DNA of 35,189 bases from IMG/VR virus record IMGVR_UViG_3300032249_000589, positions 1-35,189 of that record, one strand, 5' to 3'. The notes below the pieces were generated by a model. It had not been told where the DNA came from, ran no database searches, and saw only the letters and a list, made by a program, of their open reading frames with translations. This DNA is from a virus. Below, piece after piece: positions 1 through 8,743 of this stretch; the stretch's first letter is position 1, and the number at the start of each line of letters is the position of its first letter. A program made the translations under genes and the position numbers.

Positions 1-123
1 TCAGGATCCTAATAGCTTTACCAAAGTTTACCAATTATTTTTAGAAAGTAGAAAATGAGAACATATATAGGAGTTGACCCAGCAATCAGGATAAACGGTA
101 TGGCAGCTTGTTTTATTAAACCA
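1..123. repeat. Left copy of the 123-bp terminal direct repeat
   Basis: These bases are identical to 35067-35189. The repeat splits two genes without any sequence break: 1-58 is the 3' end of the 83-aa gene that starts at 34873, and 55-123 is the start of the resolvase gene. The simplest reading is assembly overlap of a circular or circularly permuted genome of about 35,066 bp rather than a functional repeat. True short direct terminal repeats cannot be excluded from sequence alone. Confidence 0.95.
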
Positions 124-543
124 GACAAAGAGGTTATATTTAAAAAGTATAAAAGGTTTGTAGATTTTATAAAAGATGCTATGTTTTATCGTTTGCATAT
201 AAACCCTGTCGTTTTAGTAGAAGATAGTAGCCTTCAGAATGTAACCTTTAACTCTTCCATTAACCGCGCTATTCTTTCCCGTATGTCTCGCAACGTTGGC
301 ATGAACCAAGCGGCTTCAAGAATTGCTTACGAATGGATTAAGGAAAATGGATGCGAAGCCTACAATATTAGCCCCGAACAAAAGGGCAAAAAATGGGGTA
401 AGGAGGTTTTTATGAAAGTATTTAAAACCGAAGGCTATAAATTTGAACCAAATTTTAAACCAGCCAAAATAAGTCAAGACGAAATCGACTGTTTTACTCT
501 TGCTTTACAGGCTAAAAATTACCAAAAACATGAAAAGAAATAA
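55..543 (+). CDS. RuvC-like Holliday junction resolvase
   Basis: Predicted RNase H-fold endonuclease that would resolve branched DNA formed during phage recombination, replication or packaging. The 162 residues open with a beta strand ending in GVD (Asp8), followed by VLVED (Glu56, Asp57) and a late DEIDCF motif (Asp142, Glu143, Asp145). An early Asp, a mid Glu and a late D-x-x-D reproduce the four-acid pattern of RuvC, and the length is close to RuvC's. The start ATG overlaps the upstream gene's TGA (seen at 35121-35124), so it is translationally coupled to the end of the early operon. The assignment rests on motif spacing. Other RNase H-like phage nucleases share this layout, so the exact substrate is uncertain. 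Confidence 0.72.
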   Translation: MRTYIGVDPAIRINGMAACFIKPDKEVIFKKYKRFVDFIKDAMFYRLHINPVVLVEDSSLQNVTFNSSINRAILSRMSRNVGMNQAASRIAYEWIKENGCEAYNISPEQKGKKWGKEVFMKVFKTEGYKFEPNFKPAKISQDEIDCFTLALQAKNYQKHEKK

Positions 544-817
544 CGAAATAATAGATGGTATAAGCGTTGCTACATGGAAGGAGATTGAAAAAATTTCTAG
601 GCAATACCCAAAACCTATCAGATATGCTGAAGGTACAGTAGCGAGAATAACAATGCTTAAATTTTACATGGAGCCATTATTGAAAGATGAAAGAGCTCCA
701 ATGGAAACGATGGAATCAGGACGAATGATTACAATAGCGTACAAAATTTATAAAGAATCAAATGGAGATAATGTTAGAGAATTAGCATTAACTTTATTAA
801 AAAAATATATAAATTAG
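530..817 (+). CDS. Small protein of unknown function, last gene of the early arm
   Basis: I do not recognise this 95-residue protein. It is mixed charged, mostly helical in appearance, and has no membrane segment or metal-binding motif. The ATG at 530 overlaps the resolvase gene by 14 nt and follows an A-rich stretch. A TTG at 500 would add ten residues but lies deeper in the resolvase gene and is less likely. It is the last rightward gene before the terminator at 853-874, beyond which the late genes converge on it. Position suggests a role linked to the resolvase, but nothing in the sequence proves that. Confidence 0.6.
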   Translation: MKRNNEIIDGISVATWKEIEKISRQYPKPIRYAEGTVARITMLKFYMEPLLKDERAPMETMESGRMITIAYKIYKESNGDNVRELALTLLKKYIN

Positions 818-852
818 GTTGAGATTACATTTGTTGATTAGTGGTAATAAGA

Positions 853-874
853 GGGGTAACATTTGTGTTGCCCC
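853..874. terminator. Hairpin terminator between convergent arms
   Basis: Arms 853-860 (GGGGTAAC) and 867-874 (GTTGCCCC) form an 8-bp stem with one G-T wobble around the loop ATTTGT. A T-rich stretch follows on the plus strand. It lies in the 65-nt gap between the convergent genes ending at 817 and 883 and would stop early transcripts, possibly also late ones. Confidence 0.75.
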
Positions 875-882
875 TTTCCATT

Positions 883-1545
883 TTATAACATTATACCTAT
901 TTTTTCTGCATAACGAGATACAGCCCTAGCATGACACAAAGCTAATTTCTTTTGAAAGTCTAAATCAAACATTAATTTAGCATCATGAAAATTAGTAAAA
1001 AAACCGTTTTCAGATAAAACCGAAGGCATATCCGTCTGGGTTAAAACATAAAATCTATCCTCCTTATCATGATCCCCGTCGGTTAAATCAGGTCTAAAAA
1101 TCCAATTTGGAAAACTTTGGTTTACCTCCTTAAATAAAAGTTCTGCAAATATATCCGATTTAGTTTGTGTTGGGGATGTAAAAACCTCCCATCCTCTAGC
1201 ACTTTTGTTTTCAGCTGCATTTCCGTGAATGCTTAAATACAAAGATGCTTTATAATTCTTAGCTGCAAAGTTTGCTTTCGTTACTCTTTTGCTTAGTGAT
1301 ATGTCTAATATTTCATCATAAACCTTTATTGTGGTATATCCCCAATCTTTTAAATATTGTTCAATATATTGCACAACGGCCCGGTTAAACAAGCCCTCAA
1401 AAAACCATCCATAGGAATGAAAAGTGCCATTATTATGTTGTGCACACTTTGAGGGATAGGTAGTATAACCATTAGGTAATTTTACCTTAGGATTAATACC
1501 ACCATGACCAGCATCTAAAAAAATACAAAATTCGTTTTTATTCAT
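883..1545 (-). CDS. N-acetylmuramoyl-L-alanine amidase (endolysin)
   Basis: Zinc amidase of the Amidase_3 (AmiC/CwlM) type that cleaves the bond between muramic acid and the stem peptide to release progeny. The zinc and catalytic residues are visible: DAGHGG (His14), a mid Glu50, SIHGN (His107) and SENGFFTN (Glu179). The domain fills the whole 220 residues, with no separate wall-binding domain and no signal peptide, so it needs the holin for access to the wall, as expected for a phage of a Gram-negative host. Its ATG overlaps the metallophosphoesterase stop by 4 nt (1542-1545). It is the last gene of the leftward late arm. Confidence 0.9.
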   Translation of the reverse strand: MNKNEFCIFLDAGHGGINPKVKLPNGYTTYPSKCAQHNNGTFHSYGWFFEGLFNRAVVQYIEQYLKDWGYTTIKVYDEILDISLSKRVTKANFAAKNYKASLYLSIHGNAAENKSARGWEVFTSPTQTKSDIFAELLFKEVNQSFPNWIFRPDLTDGDHDKEDRFYVLTQTDMPSVLSENGFFTNFHDAKLMFDLDFQKKLALCHARAVSRYAEKIGIML

Positions 1546-2372
1546 TCTGCAAATTGAAAAGAGTAATTTAATTTAAGGTCAGAGCCTATCGTGTATTTCA
1601 TCCATATCCCAGCCCCTGATTTTGGTGCTAAACCTTTTTCAATAGCATATCCATTAAAATCTATTGGTGCGTTTTGATACGTTCCCGTTTTTATGTGCCA
1701 TTGTTGGTCTATGCTTTCACCGTATCTTGAAATGCGATTTCGTGTAATAGGAACTATCCAACGGTCATGAGTATGACCACTAATAACAACATTTGCATCT
1801 GGAAGATAAACGGCTTTTCTTGCCGTCTGAATCGTGTCGCGTGTGACTGGCCCACCTCCTCCATAACCGTGGTGATATCCAATAATTAAAGGTACTTTTG
1901 TACCTTCCTCCAAATAAGCGAAAAATCTGCAATAAATGTACCCCGAGTAATTACCCTGACTCATTTCTAACTGATAACAAATCTTGTCAACTATGCCATA
2001 TTCTATTCTTTTTTCTACACTTGTCTCATGGTTGCCAGGTGAATAGAATGCAAGTACAGATTTATAGGGAGTTAAAAATTCCACAACATCTTTAATAACT
2101 TCATCTATATATCTTGCGGTGTTATATTTTGGATTTAAATCTGCTTTATTAGAACGAGGATCATATTTGCCTTGCATTAAATCCAATAAATCACCAAATA
2201 TAAATACTTGTGCATTTCGTTCTAAAGCTAAATCAAGATGTTCTTTTAGCTTTACTCTATCACAATGAACACTATCTAAATGAACATCTGATATAAGTAA
2301 AAAATACCTATCTTTTTGATATACTTGGAAATCCAAAAATTCATAAGTATTGGGAAATATTTTCTTTAACAT
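1542..2372 (-). CDS. Calcineurin-like metallophosphoesterase
   Basis: Two-metal phosphoesterase of the calcineurin superfamily. All signature blocks are present in order: SDVHLD (Asp29, His31), FGDLLD (Asp61), PGNHE (Asn114, His115), YHHG (His167) and SGHTHD (His200, His202). The 276-residue length is normal for a single-domain enzyme. The substrate cannot be read from the sequence; family members act on nucleic acids, nucleotides, phosphoproteins or lipid precursors. It sits inside the lysis cassette, coupled by a 4-nt overlap to the amidase and downstream of a hairpin at 2391-2416 that could reduce its transcription relative to the holin. Confidence 0.9.
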   Translation of the reverse strand: MLKKIFPNTYEFLDFQVYQKDRYFLLISDVHLDSVHCDRVKLKEHLDLALERNAQVFIFGDLLDLMQGKYDPRSNKADLNPKYNTARYIDEVIKDVVEFLTPYKSVLAFYSPGNHETSVEKRIEYGIVDKICYQLEMSQGNYSGYIYCRFFAYLEEGTKVPLIIGYHHGYGGGGPVTRDTIQTARKAVYLPDANVVISGHTHDRWIVPITRNRISRYGESIDQQWHIKTGTYQNAPIDFNGYAIEKGLAPKSGAGIWMKYTIGSDLKLNYSFQFAE

Positions 2373-2384
2373 CGTTTTTTTTTT

Positions 2385-2416
2385 AAAAAAGGGGAATAGA
2401 AATTAATCTACTCCCC
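2385..2416 (-). terminator. Intercistronic hairpin followed by a U-tract
   Basis: On the minus strand, arms 2407-2416 and 2391-2400 form a 10-bp stem with one wobble around a 6-nt loop. Six T residues (2385-2390) follow. It sits 83 nt before the metallophosphoesterase start codon, so it looks like an intrinsic terminator or partial terminator separating holin and fibre transcripts from the metallophosphoesterase-amidase pair. Confidence 0.7.
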
Positions 2417-2454
2417 TCGGCTGCCTAAGGTAGCGATTCTTCTGCGCCTATAAT

Positions 2455-2808
2455 TTACTGCTGCTTAATAGATTGAAATCTTTTAGCAAGTTTAATCGTT
2501 GCAAAAACATGGTCTAAAACATCCTCAATAAGTAATTCAACTGCATCATTCTTTAAGTCAAATCTTTGTTTCAACTCGTTTACAAGTTCTTCTTGTTCTT
2601 CTGGTGTAAGGTCAGTCAACTCCTGTTTAACTAATTCAATGCCAGCAAATGCTTTTGCAGCTGAAAAAATAACAGGTACAAATCGAGGCGAATCAGTAAC
2701 GATAGAAAACTTTTTGTCTTCTAAAGATTTAATGATTGCCTCTAATAAATCGAAACCAAAGTTTAAAACTTCTTTTGTTTCTTTTACTCCTAAAACTTCG
2801 TTTGACAT
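2455..2808 (-). CDS. Unknown small acidic helical protein in the lysis cassette
   Basis: I do not recognise a named family. The 117-residue product is rich in Glu, Lys, Leu and Val and looks entirely helical, with a TPEEQEELVNEL segment near residue 70. No transmembrane helix or signal peptide is apparent. It lies directly after the holin gene (18-nt gap) and before the hairpin at 2385-2416. Small helical proteins of this kind often sit beside the holin in phages of Bacteroidota, so a lysis-accessory or virion-assembly role is possible, but this is guilt by association only. Confidence 0.6.
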   Translation of the reverse strand: MSNEVLGVKETKEVLNFGFDLLEAIIKSLEDKKFSIVTDSPRFVPVIFSAAKAFAGIELVKQELTDLTPEEQEELVNELKQRFDLKNDAVELLIEDVLDHVFATIKLAKRFQSIKQQ

Positions 2809-2825
2809 ATAAATTTATTTAATGG

Positions 2826-3230
2826 TTACTTGTTAAAAAATCTAACAATGGTTGTTGCTAAATTAACGCCAGTGATTACTTTTATGTTTTCAGAAATGCT
2901 ATAAAGCTCCGTGAATGCTATTAAGAAGCTAACTGAATAAACAATCTGAAAAGGCAACCCAAAAGTAATACTTGCACCGTGAAAAATCATGATGCCACAA
3001 AAATAAACTACAACCTTTTGTGAGGTTCGGTATAAACCTTTGCTTGTTATCTTTTCACCGCGTTTCTTTGCCGCAATGATTCCCGTTACCGTATCTGCAA
3101 AAACTACAAAAATCGTAAAAATCAGGAAATGTTTAATAGGAAGGAAAAACGAGAATAGCACTCCGCAACAAATGGAATATGCGATTCCGTCGTAGCCGAG
3201 TTTAAGAAGGTTGTAGATTACTGATTTCAT
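2826..3230 (-). CDS. Phage holin (Holin_4_1-like)
   Basis: Small inner-membrane protein expected to permeabilise the membrane and let the amidase reach the wall. The 134 residues contain about four hydrophobic segments (near 15-30, 33-53, 72-88 and 92-107). It shows the signatures I associate with the Holin_4_1 / toxin-secretion holin family: FADTVTG at 44-50 after the second helix, then a basic cytoplasmic loop with SKGLYR at 63-68, and a conserved-looking TELYSISENI at 107-116. It follows the fibre gene after 5 nt and precedes the two-enzyme lysis block, as expected for a lysis cassette. Confidence 0.82.
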   Translation of the reverse strand: MKSVIYNLLKLGYDGIAYSICCGVLFSFFLPIKHFLIFTIFVVFADTVTGIIAAKKRGEKITSKGLYRTSQKVVVYFCGIMIFHGASITFGLPFQIVYSVSFLIAFTELYSISENIKVITGVNLATTIVRFFNK

Positions 3231-3235
3231 AGTAT

Positions 3236-6157
3236 TTAGTTTCCAGTCATTTTAATCCAATTTGTTCCGTCACTTACAAGGGTTGTAAATTTACCACCTC
3301 CTGATAATAATATAATTGCATCAAGCGATGAACTATTTAATGGTTGAATATTATTTGCATTTGAATTAACCGCACCCGTTCCTCTATTTTTTATCGTAAT
3401 TGCCATACCATTATTTAAACTTGCGGTTGGTAAGGTGATTGAAACAGTAGAGCCTTGATTTATATTTAAATACAATTGTTCAACTAATCCATAATCAGTT
3501 ATTAATGTAATGCTTGTTGATGTTGATGCTAAATAACCATTAAAATTTTGTTGTGATATATTTAATGTACCACCTGATAAACTTAATCCACTTCCTAAAG
3601 TTAAATCAACTACTTGCCCCGTGCTACTTCTTCCTATGACACTTGTAGCCGTTCCCGATGCAGATGCTAAAGTAACTGTACCATTAAATGTTTTATTACC
3701 CCCAAAGGTTTGTGTAAGAGATGTCACTAATCCTGTTTGACTTGGCCCAGCAGCCTGTACACTTAAAACACCACTTCCTACACTCATTCCAGTACCAAGA
3801 CTTAATTCTCCTATTGCATTTGACGAGTTTATACCAAGAACACGAGTTAAACTTGATGTAGTTGCTAAAGTACCAACACTTGCCCCGCCTGTCAATGTAC
3901 TAAATCCTGTCATGGTTAATGCTGAATTACCATTTATATCTCCTAAAAATGTTTTAGCTCCACTAAATTGTTGAGTAGTAGCACTTACTACTCCTGTTAT
4001 CCCACTTGCAGCAAGTGCCATTGAAATAACTGGTGTAGTTGTACCTGTTGCAACTGTTAAGCCATTTGGATTAGTAGGGTTGATGCTTACGCTTGTTACT
4101 GTCCCATTTCCATCACCTGTGCCTGCACCAATAGCCGTTCTAAAGGTTGCAGCATCTAAAGCACTCACAGTATTATCAGCGTTAAATCTTGGAAATCTTA
4201 TAGCAGATGGATTTGTCAAAGTGAACATTGATTGCCCTATGGTTGTACCGCCTAAATCAGTCCTCATTCCATCCGCTGCTCTTTGGCTTACCGTGTTATC
4301 CGCATTGTAACGAAGAAATGAAATAGCACTTAAATCAGGTAGTATAAAAGTATTTGAACCCCTTACCGTTGCACCTAAAGCAGTCCTTGCAGCTGATTGA
4401 GTTGTTGCGCCCGTACCACCATTAGCAATGGGTAAAGTGCCCGTAACCTGTGATGATAATGAAACACCGGACAATGTACCACCAAGTGTAAGATTTCCGG
4501 AAGATGTAACCGTACCTGATAATGAAATACCGTTTACAGTGCCCGTACCACCGACCGAGGTAACAGTACCTGTGGGAATAGCCTGTGTAGAAAGTAAACC
4601 GCCAGAACCTGCTATAACCATTCGAGATCCTATTCCATCAAGATTAGACAAGGTTGTTGCGCCTGTTACGCCTAGTGTGCCGTTAACATCTAGTGTAAAT
4701 GACGGAGTTGTGTCTTTTATTCCTACATCACCCGAGGAATTTATAGATACAGCATCTATTTGTAAGTTAAAAGGATTTGAAGTATATAAACTTATAAAAC
4801 TATTTCTTGCATCTGACTCCCCCCATTTATGTCTTATACCACTTCCATAATTTGAAAAAGTAAAGTTTATAGGTCTATTTGGAAAATGTATTCTTGTTGG
4901 CTCATAATCTGAGTTTGGTGCTAAAATTATTTGATAACCTCTAAAAAGTGCTGAAATATTACTATTTAAATTATTTGTAAAATTACCATTTACGTCAAGT
5001 CCAGTACTTAAATTTAAATTTGTACCATTTAATGTACCGCTTAATGTTCCACCCGTTAAAGGTAAATAAGTATTAGCTGCTACACCATTACGCAGATAAT
5101 TAGTAAGCATAGAAGATGTGTCACTTACCAAAAGGGCTGCCGTTGTATCTCTCCATAATCCTTCACTACTTTTAAAATAAAGTGAGGCATTATTTATAGG
5201 ATTAGAAATTTGAACATCGTGAAGCTCGTCTAATTCCTGCTCATTTCTTATTTTTACAAATACTTCTCCGCTTCCTGCATTTGCTTTAACGCATACTCCA
5301 ATATATACACCATGAATAGGTGCCTGTGGTTTAGTAGATGTAAGTGCGCCTGCTGTGATTCCTGATAAATATACCGCGCTATCTTGCGTTAATGCAGATG
5401 TATTTATATTTGTTATTAATCCCTCTGTGATAATGTAACCGCTTGCATTGTTTAATATTTGTTCTGCAACAATACCAAAAGTATTAGCCGATGTCGGATC
5501 GCTTGTTGCAATGGCTTTCGCGACGGTTATTCTGTTTCCCTGACTTCCTGATAAATAAACAACATCGCCTTTATTAAGAGTTGCGCCTGTTCGATTGTTT
5601 ACCCGTTGATGTAATTGTTGACCGATAACATTAGTAACTAAACCACCTTTTAAGCCTTGTATTAAAGAGCCCTGTGTATCATTGTATTCCACTTCACCAA
5701 CTCCCACCGTGCCATCTTTTGCTGTGTTAAATGTGATGGAATCAAAAGGCATGGTAACACCTTGAATAATTACCGTATCGCTATTATTAAACTTCCATCC
5801 TCCTTTAGTTTTTATATAGCTAAATAAGACATTATTAAGCGTATCAAATAAATGGTAAGCATTATTTATAGTAAAAGGTTTTAAAGCCGTTGTGTCCGAA
5901 GCGCGACCCCTAAAAACCAAACCGTCGCCCGTAGTCTGATAACCTAACCGTTGTTTATTTCCTGTTGATGGGTATTGAGCAATGGCAAATGTAGAGGCTA
6001 AAATAATAAAAGCAAGAACAAGGCCTTGTCGTTTATTACCTGATTTGTTTATGAGTTTTTTCCCTACATTTAAAAGCAGTTCACGCACTAAAGTTAATGC
6101 TACTTCTCCCATGGTTTTTAAAAACTTTCTTTCTTTTTTTGGCTTAATTTCTTCCAT
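3236..6157 (-). CDS. Long tail fibre / receptor-binding protein with an N-terminal hydrophobic segment
   Basis: A 973-residue Gly/Thr/Ser-rich fibre. It carries repeated GTVTSV segments, the common fibre motif LPIANGGTGATT, and at least two tandem copies of a roughly 41-residue unit ending in NADNTVS. The C-terminal 90 residues form a compact beta domain resembling other phage fibre tips. I see no S74-type chaperone signature. The N terminus is odd: a basic, amphipathic stretch of about 44 residues leads into GLVLAFIILASTFAIA (45-60) and then QYPSTG, which reads like a Sec signal peptide with an A-x-A cleavage site. The start overlaps the preceding gene in TAATG. It probably sits at the tail tip and contacts the host surface. 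Confidence 0.82.
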   Translation of the reverse strand: MEEIKPKKERKFLKTMGEVALTLVRELLLNVGKKLINKSGNKRQGLVLAFIILASTFAIAQYPSTGNKQRLGYQTTGDGLVFRGRASDTTALKPFTINNAYHLFDTLNNVLFSYIKTKGGWKFNNSDTVIIQGVTMPFDSITFNTAKDGTVGVGEVEYNDTQGSLIQGLKGGLVTNVIGQQLHQRVNNRTGATLNKGDVVYLSGSQGNRITVAKAIATSDPTSANTFGIVAEQILNNASGYIITEGLITNINTSALTQDSAVYLSGITAGALTSTKPQAPIHGVYIGVCVKANAGSGEVFVKIRNEQELDELHDVQISNPINNASLYFKSSEGLWRDTTAALLVSDTSSMLTNYLRNGVAANTYLPLTGGTLSGTLNGTNLNLSTGLDVNGNFTNNLNSNISALFRGYQIILAPNSDYEPTRIHFPNRPINFTFSNYGSGIRHKWGESDARNSFISLYTSNPFNLQIDAVSINSSGDVGIKDTTPSFTLDVNGTLGVTGATTLSNLDGIGSRMVIAGSGGLLSTQAIPTGTVTSVGGTGTVNGISLSGTVTSSGNLTLGGTLSGVSLSSQVTGTLPIANGGTGATTQSAARTALGATVRGSNTFILPDLSAISFLRYNADNTVSQRAADGMRTDLGGTTIGQSMFTLTNPSAIRFPRFNADNTVSALDAATFRTAIGAGTGDGNGTVTSVSINPTNPNGLTVATGTTTPVISMALAASGITGVVSATTQQFSGAKTFLGDINGNSALTMTGFSTLTGGASVGTLATTSSLTRVLGINSSNAIGELSLGTGMSVGSGVLSVQAAGPSQTGLVTSLTQTFGGNKTFNGTVTLASASGTATSVIGRSSTGQVVDLTLGSGLSLSGGTLNISQQNFNGYLASTSTSITLITDYGLVEQLYLNINQGSTVSITLPTASLNNGMAITIKNRGTGAVNSNANNIQPLNSSSLDAIILLSGGGKFTTLVSDGTNWIKMTGN

Positions 6158-6528
6158 TAGTTTATGTTTATGGCAAATACAATGTAATTACTTCCATCGT
6201 AATGGCTGTTTGAATCTATGGTAATTGTCGCAGGTAATGTAATAGTATATTGGCTATCTATTAATTTTTGCCCATTCTGGTAAACGTGAATAGATGCGTT
6301 TAAATTAGTTGTAGGTAGTTTTCCGCTATTTTGTGTCCATGTCAAAACATTGGAAGTAGTATCAAGAAATTCTTGATTAAATATTGCGATGGCTGAACCT
6401 GTTACCGTGACGTTGTTTATTGTTTCAGTGACATTATTATTTACCACTCCGCCACTTCCGGCATTGTTTGCTACTTGATTATAGTCGCGAGGTTTGGATA
6501 ATACTGTCCGTTCTGTATAGTTAGGCAT
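6157..6528 (-). CDS. Small fibre- or tip-associated protein
   Basis: A 123-residue Asn/Thr-rich beta protein without a recognised family. The first 45 residues are low-complexity and polar (VVNNNVTETINNVTVTG), resembling a flexible or trimerising stalk. The rest alternates hydrophobic and polar residues and ends in a GSNYIVFAI strand, suggesting a small beta sandwich. It overlaps the tail-tip gene upstream by 8 nt and the fibre gene downstream by 1 nt. This position suggests a fibre connector or minor receptor-binding component. The role is inferred only from composition and location. Confidence 0.6.
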   Translation of the reverse strand: MPNYTERTVLSKPRDYNQVANNAGSGGVVNNNVTETINNVTVTGSAIAIFNQEFLDTTSNVLTWTQNSGKLPTTNLNASIHVYQNGQKLIDSQYTITLPATITIDSNSHYDGSNYIVFAININ

Positions 6529-8743
6529 CTAATTCTATTTTAAAGTAATCACCCTGCCAAATCTCTGTTTTCAAATCTAAACTGCCTCTTTCAAAAACGT
6601 AATATCCGGATGAATATTCTATAACTTTATGAGGCAAATAAGGATTATCGACTGATAAATTTTGGAATGGCATATCTACCATGCGGAGTTTTGGTGTGAG
6701 TTGTCCGCGAATAACTTCGTTTACTAATAACTGTGTGACGTTGTTAAATCCGGATCCGTTGCCTACATCCCAACTGCTACTATTTTCGTATGTACCAGAT
6801 TCAAGAACCTTTAATCCTCCATCCGTTGTCTTACTTGGCCCGTCACCAATGTATGTATCAAGGCTAAAAACTGTGGAAGATTTATCGTCATTGTCAGAAC
6901 CATATTCAAGAATATCGCTTTGACCAGATACGGCACCCGTAGGTAAAAATTCAAGGTAATTATTACTTAGTAAATAAGATACGGCAAAGTTTGAAATAAT
7001 ATTTGTACCTGCTTCGTTTCTCATTTCTTTTAATCTCATTTCCCAAATATACTCGGCTGTGTCCGGTATATCTAAAGTGTCAAATGTGATAGTTTTGTAC
7101 GCAACAAAAGCAGCATCCGCATTTATTGTTTCTGTATTAAATTCAAATTCACTAAACGAAGTCTCCCAGCTTGCAGCTTCTAATTGAAAGTTAAATCCAC
7201 TTGTATAATTTACACCTCTTTTTAAATACTTATTTTCCTGCTTTACCTGTAACGACTTTATTTTACCGGTAAACTTTGGAGTAGATACACTATCTAATTT
7301 TAAAGTATCTGTATTAGTGGACAAAATAACATAATCGTAATCTCCGCTTTCTGTAATTGTTTTCGTTACTCCTCCTAAACGCAATCTAAGGCTACCGCTA
7401 TTTTCTATATCAACTTTTATTTTGACATAATATTTCCTGCCGGATGTAACTGTAAATGTAGTATAAAATGCTTCCGTAGCTATTAAAGTACCTTCAAGTA
7501 TTTTATTGTCAATTATCCATCCGCTGCCTAATGTCCAATTAGCACTTTCAAAACCTTGCAATGGAAAGCTATTGATTATAGATACTACCTTAACGGCAAA
7601 TACAAATTGAAAAGGTTCAAAGTTTACAGGATTTAAAGCTTGTGCATAAAATCCAAGTATTCCAGTATAAGATAAACGAGCATCCGGATTAGAGGCATCT
7701 AATGTGGGAGTTGTGGTAATTACCGGAGTAGTATTTGTTGCGTAGTTGTATTCCACGCCTGCCAATAAATTCTGTTTAGCAAAATGATTGTAGCGTATTA
7801 ATACGTTTTTTAAAGCAGGATAATAAGTCCATTTACCACCACTCAATCTCATTAAGTCACTTCCAGGAAGATTAGTCTGAATATTAGAAAGCGTTAAATC
7901 TGCGGTAAATGTACCTGATTGCTGAATGCCAAAAGCATTGTATTTAAAGTATCTTTTAGTTGCAGGTGTTCTCGAATATTCATTTACCTGAATAAACCAA
8001 TATTGATTCCCACTAAATATCAATCTTGCGCCAAACGTTTGACAAATCTTTTTCAATACATCGTAGCAACTTTGATAGACATAATTGCTTTTTGTGTCTT
8101 TATGGTAAAATACCCGATGCTGAATAACTGTCAATAAAGAGTAATCAGATGCAGCATTGTATGCTATTGTGTTTTCATGCCAATTAAAAATAGTATGTAA
8201 TACAGGCAAACTATTTGCCACTAAGTTTTCCTGTACAAAATCCAGCTGATTAAGGCAGTTTAAAATATGTTGTACTACTGTGTCCTGTCCATTGTAAGGC
8301 CCAACCGCGCTTTTATAATCCAATGTTTTTAGCCATCCTAATCCATCTATTGCAGATATTTGAGCCTGATAACTTATCACTAATGGCACATCTTCAAACT
8401 CTACTAAATCTGTGACTATGTAACCATACCATTTAAATGATACGGTTGTATTATCATCCTCATAGGCTGTGAGCTCCATCGTAAATCTACCCTCAACTGC
8501 CAATCCAATATCAAGAAGTAGAGTTTGTAAATCTTCATTATTTATTAATAAAGACAATGAACAACGCGAACCAATGATAGGTGTAAATCTTTCCTGACCT
8601 TGCTGACTTTCGCTGTCGTATTGGATACCTAATGACAAAGTATCAAATGTTTTCACGGTACCAGAAAAGCTACTATCTTTAATAGATACAGTAATCTTTC
8701 TACTCTTTTCATTATATACTGTCGTTGAAAACCTTATAGCCAT
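6521..8743 (-). CDS. Tail-tip / baseplate hub-like protein with a carbohydrate-binding-like insert
   Basis: The 740-residue product occupies the slot after the tape measure where siphoviruses encode their distal tail and tip proteins. Residues 1-260 look like a tail hub (beta-rich, ending in ARLIFSGNQYWFIQVNEY). Residues about 390-500 have the pattern of a jelly-roll carbohydrate-binding module: FESANWTLGSGWIIDNKILE, then YTTFTVTSGRKYYVKIKV, then GSLRLRLGG. The C-terminal portion is beta-rich with no recognised motif. It overlaps the tape measure stop and the next gene. It probably closes the tail tube and contributes glycan binding. I assign no specific enzymatic activity. Confidence 0.7.
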   Translation of the reverse strand: MAIRFSTTVYNEKSRKITVSIKDSSFSGTVKTFDTLSLGIQYDSESQQGQERFTPIIGSRCSLSLLINNEDLQTLLLDIGLAVEGRFTMELTAYEDDNTTVSFKWYGYIVTDLVEFEDVPLVISYQAQISAIDGLGWLKTLDYKSAVGPYNGQDTVVQHILNCLNQLDFVQENLVANSLPVLHTIFNWHENTIAYNAASDYSLLTVIQHRVFYHKDTKSNYVYQSCYDVLKKICQTFGARLIFSGNQYWFIQVNEYSRTPATKRYFKYNAFGIQQSGTFTADLTLSNIQTNLPGSDLMRLSGGKWTYYPALKNVLIRYNHFAKQNLLAGVEYNYATNTTPVITTTPTLDASNPDARLSYTGILGFYAQALNPVNFEPFQFVFAVKVVSIINSFPLQGFESANWTLGSGWIIDNKILEGTLIATEAFYTTFTVTSGRKYYVKIKVDIENSGSLRLRLGGVTKTITESGDYDYVILSTNTDTLKLDSVSTPKFTGKIKSLQVKQENKYLKRGVNYTSGFNFQLEAASWETSFSEFEFNTETINADAAFVAYKTITFDTLDIPDTAEYIWEMRLKEMRNEAGTNIISNFAVSYLLSNNYLEFLPTGAVSGQSDILEYGSDNDDKSSTVFSLDTYIGDGPSKTTDGGLKVLESGTYENSSSWDVGNGSGFNNVTQLLVNEVIRGQLTPKLRMVDMPFQNLSVDNPYLPHKVIEYSSGYYVFERGSLDLKTEIWQGDYFKIELDA

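Noticed and set aside
500-529. TTG start for the gene ending at 817
   Set aside because: It lies inside the resolvase gene, and the ATG at 530 with an A-rich leader is the better start.
4428-4850. Plus-strand ORF of 140 codons inside the fibre gene
   Set aside because: Val/Pro/Thr-rich, repetitive antisense shadow of Gly/Thr repeats in the fibre gene; no start context.
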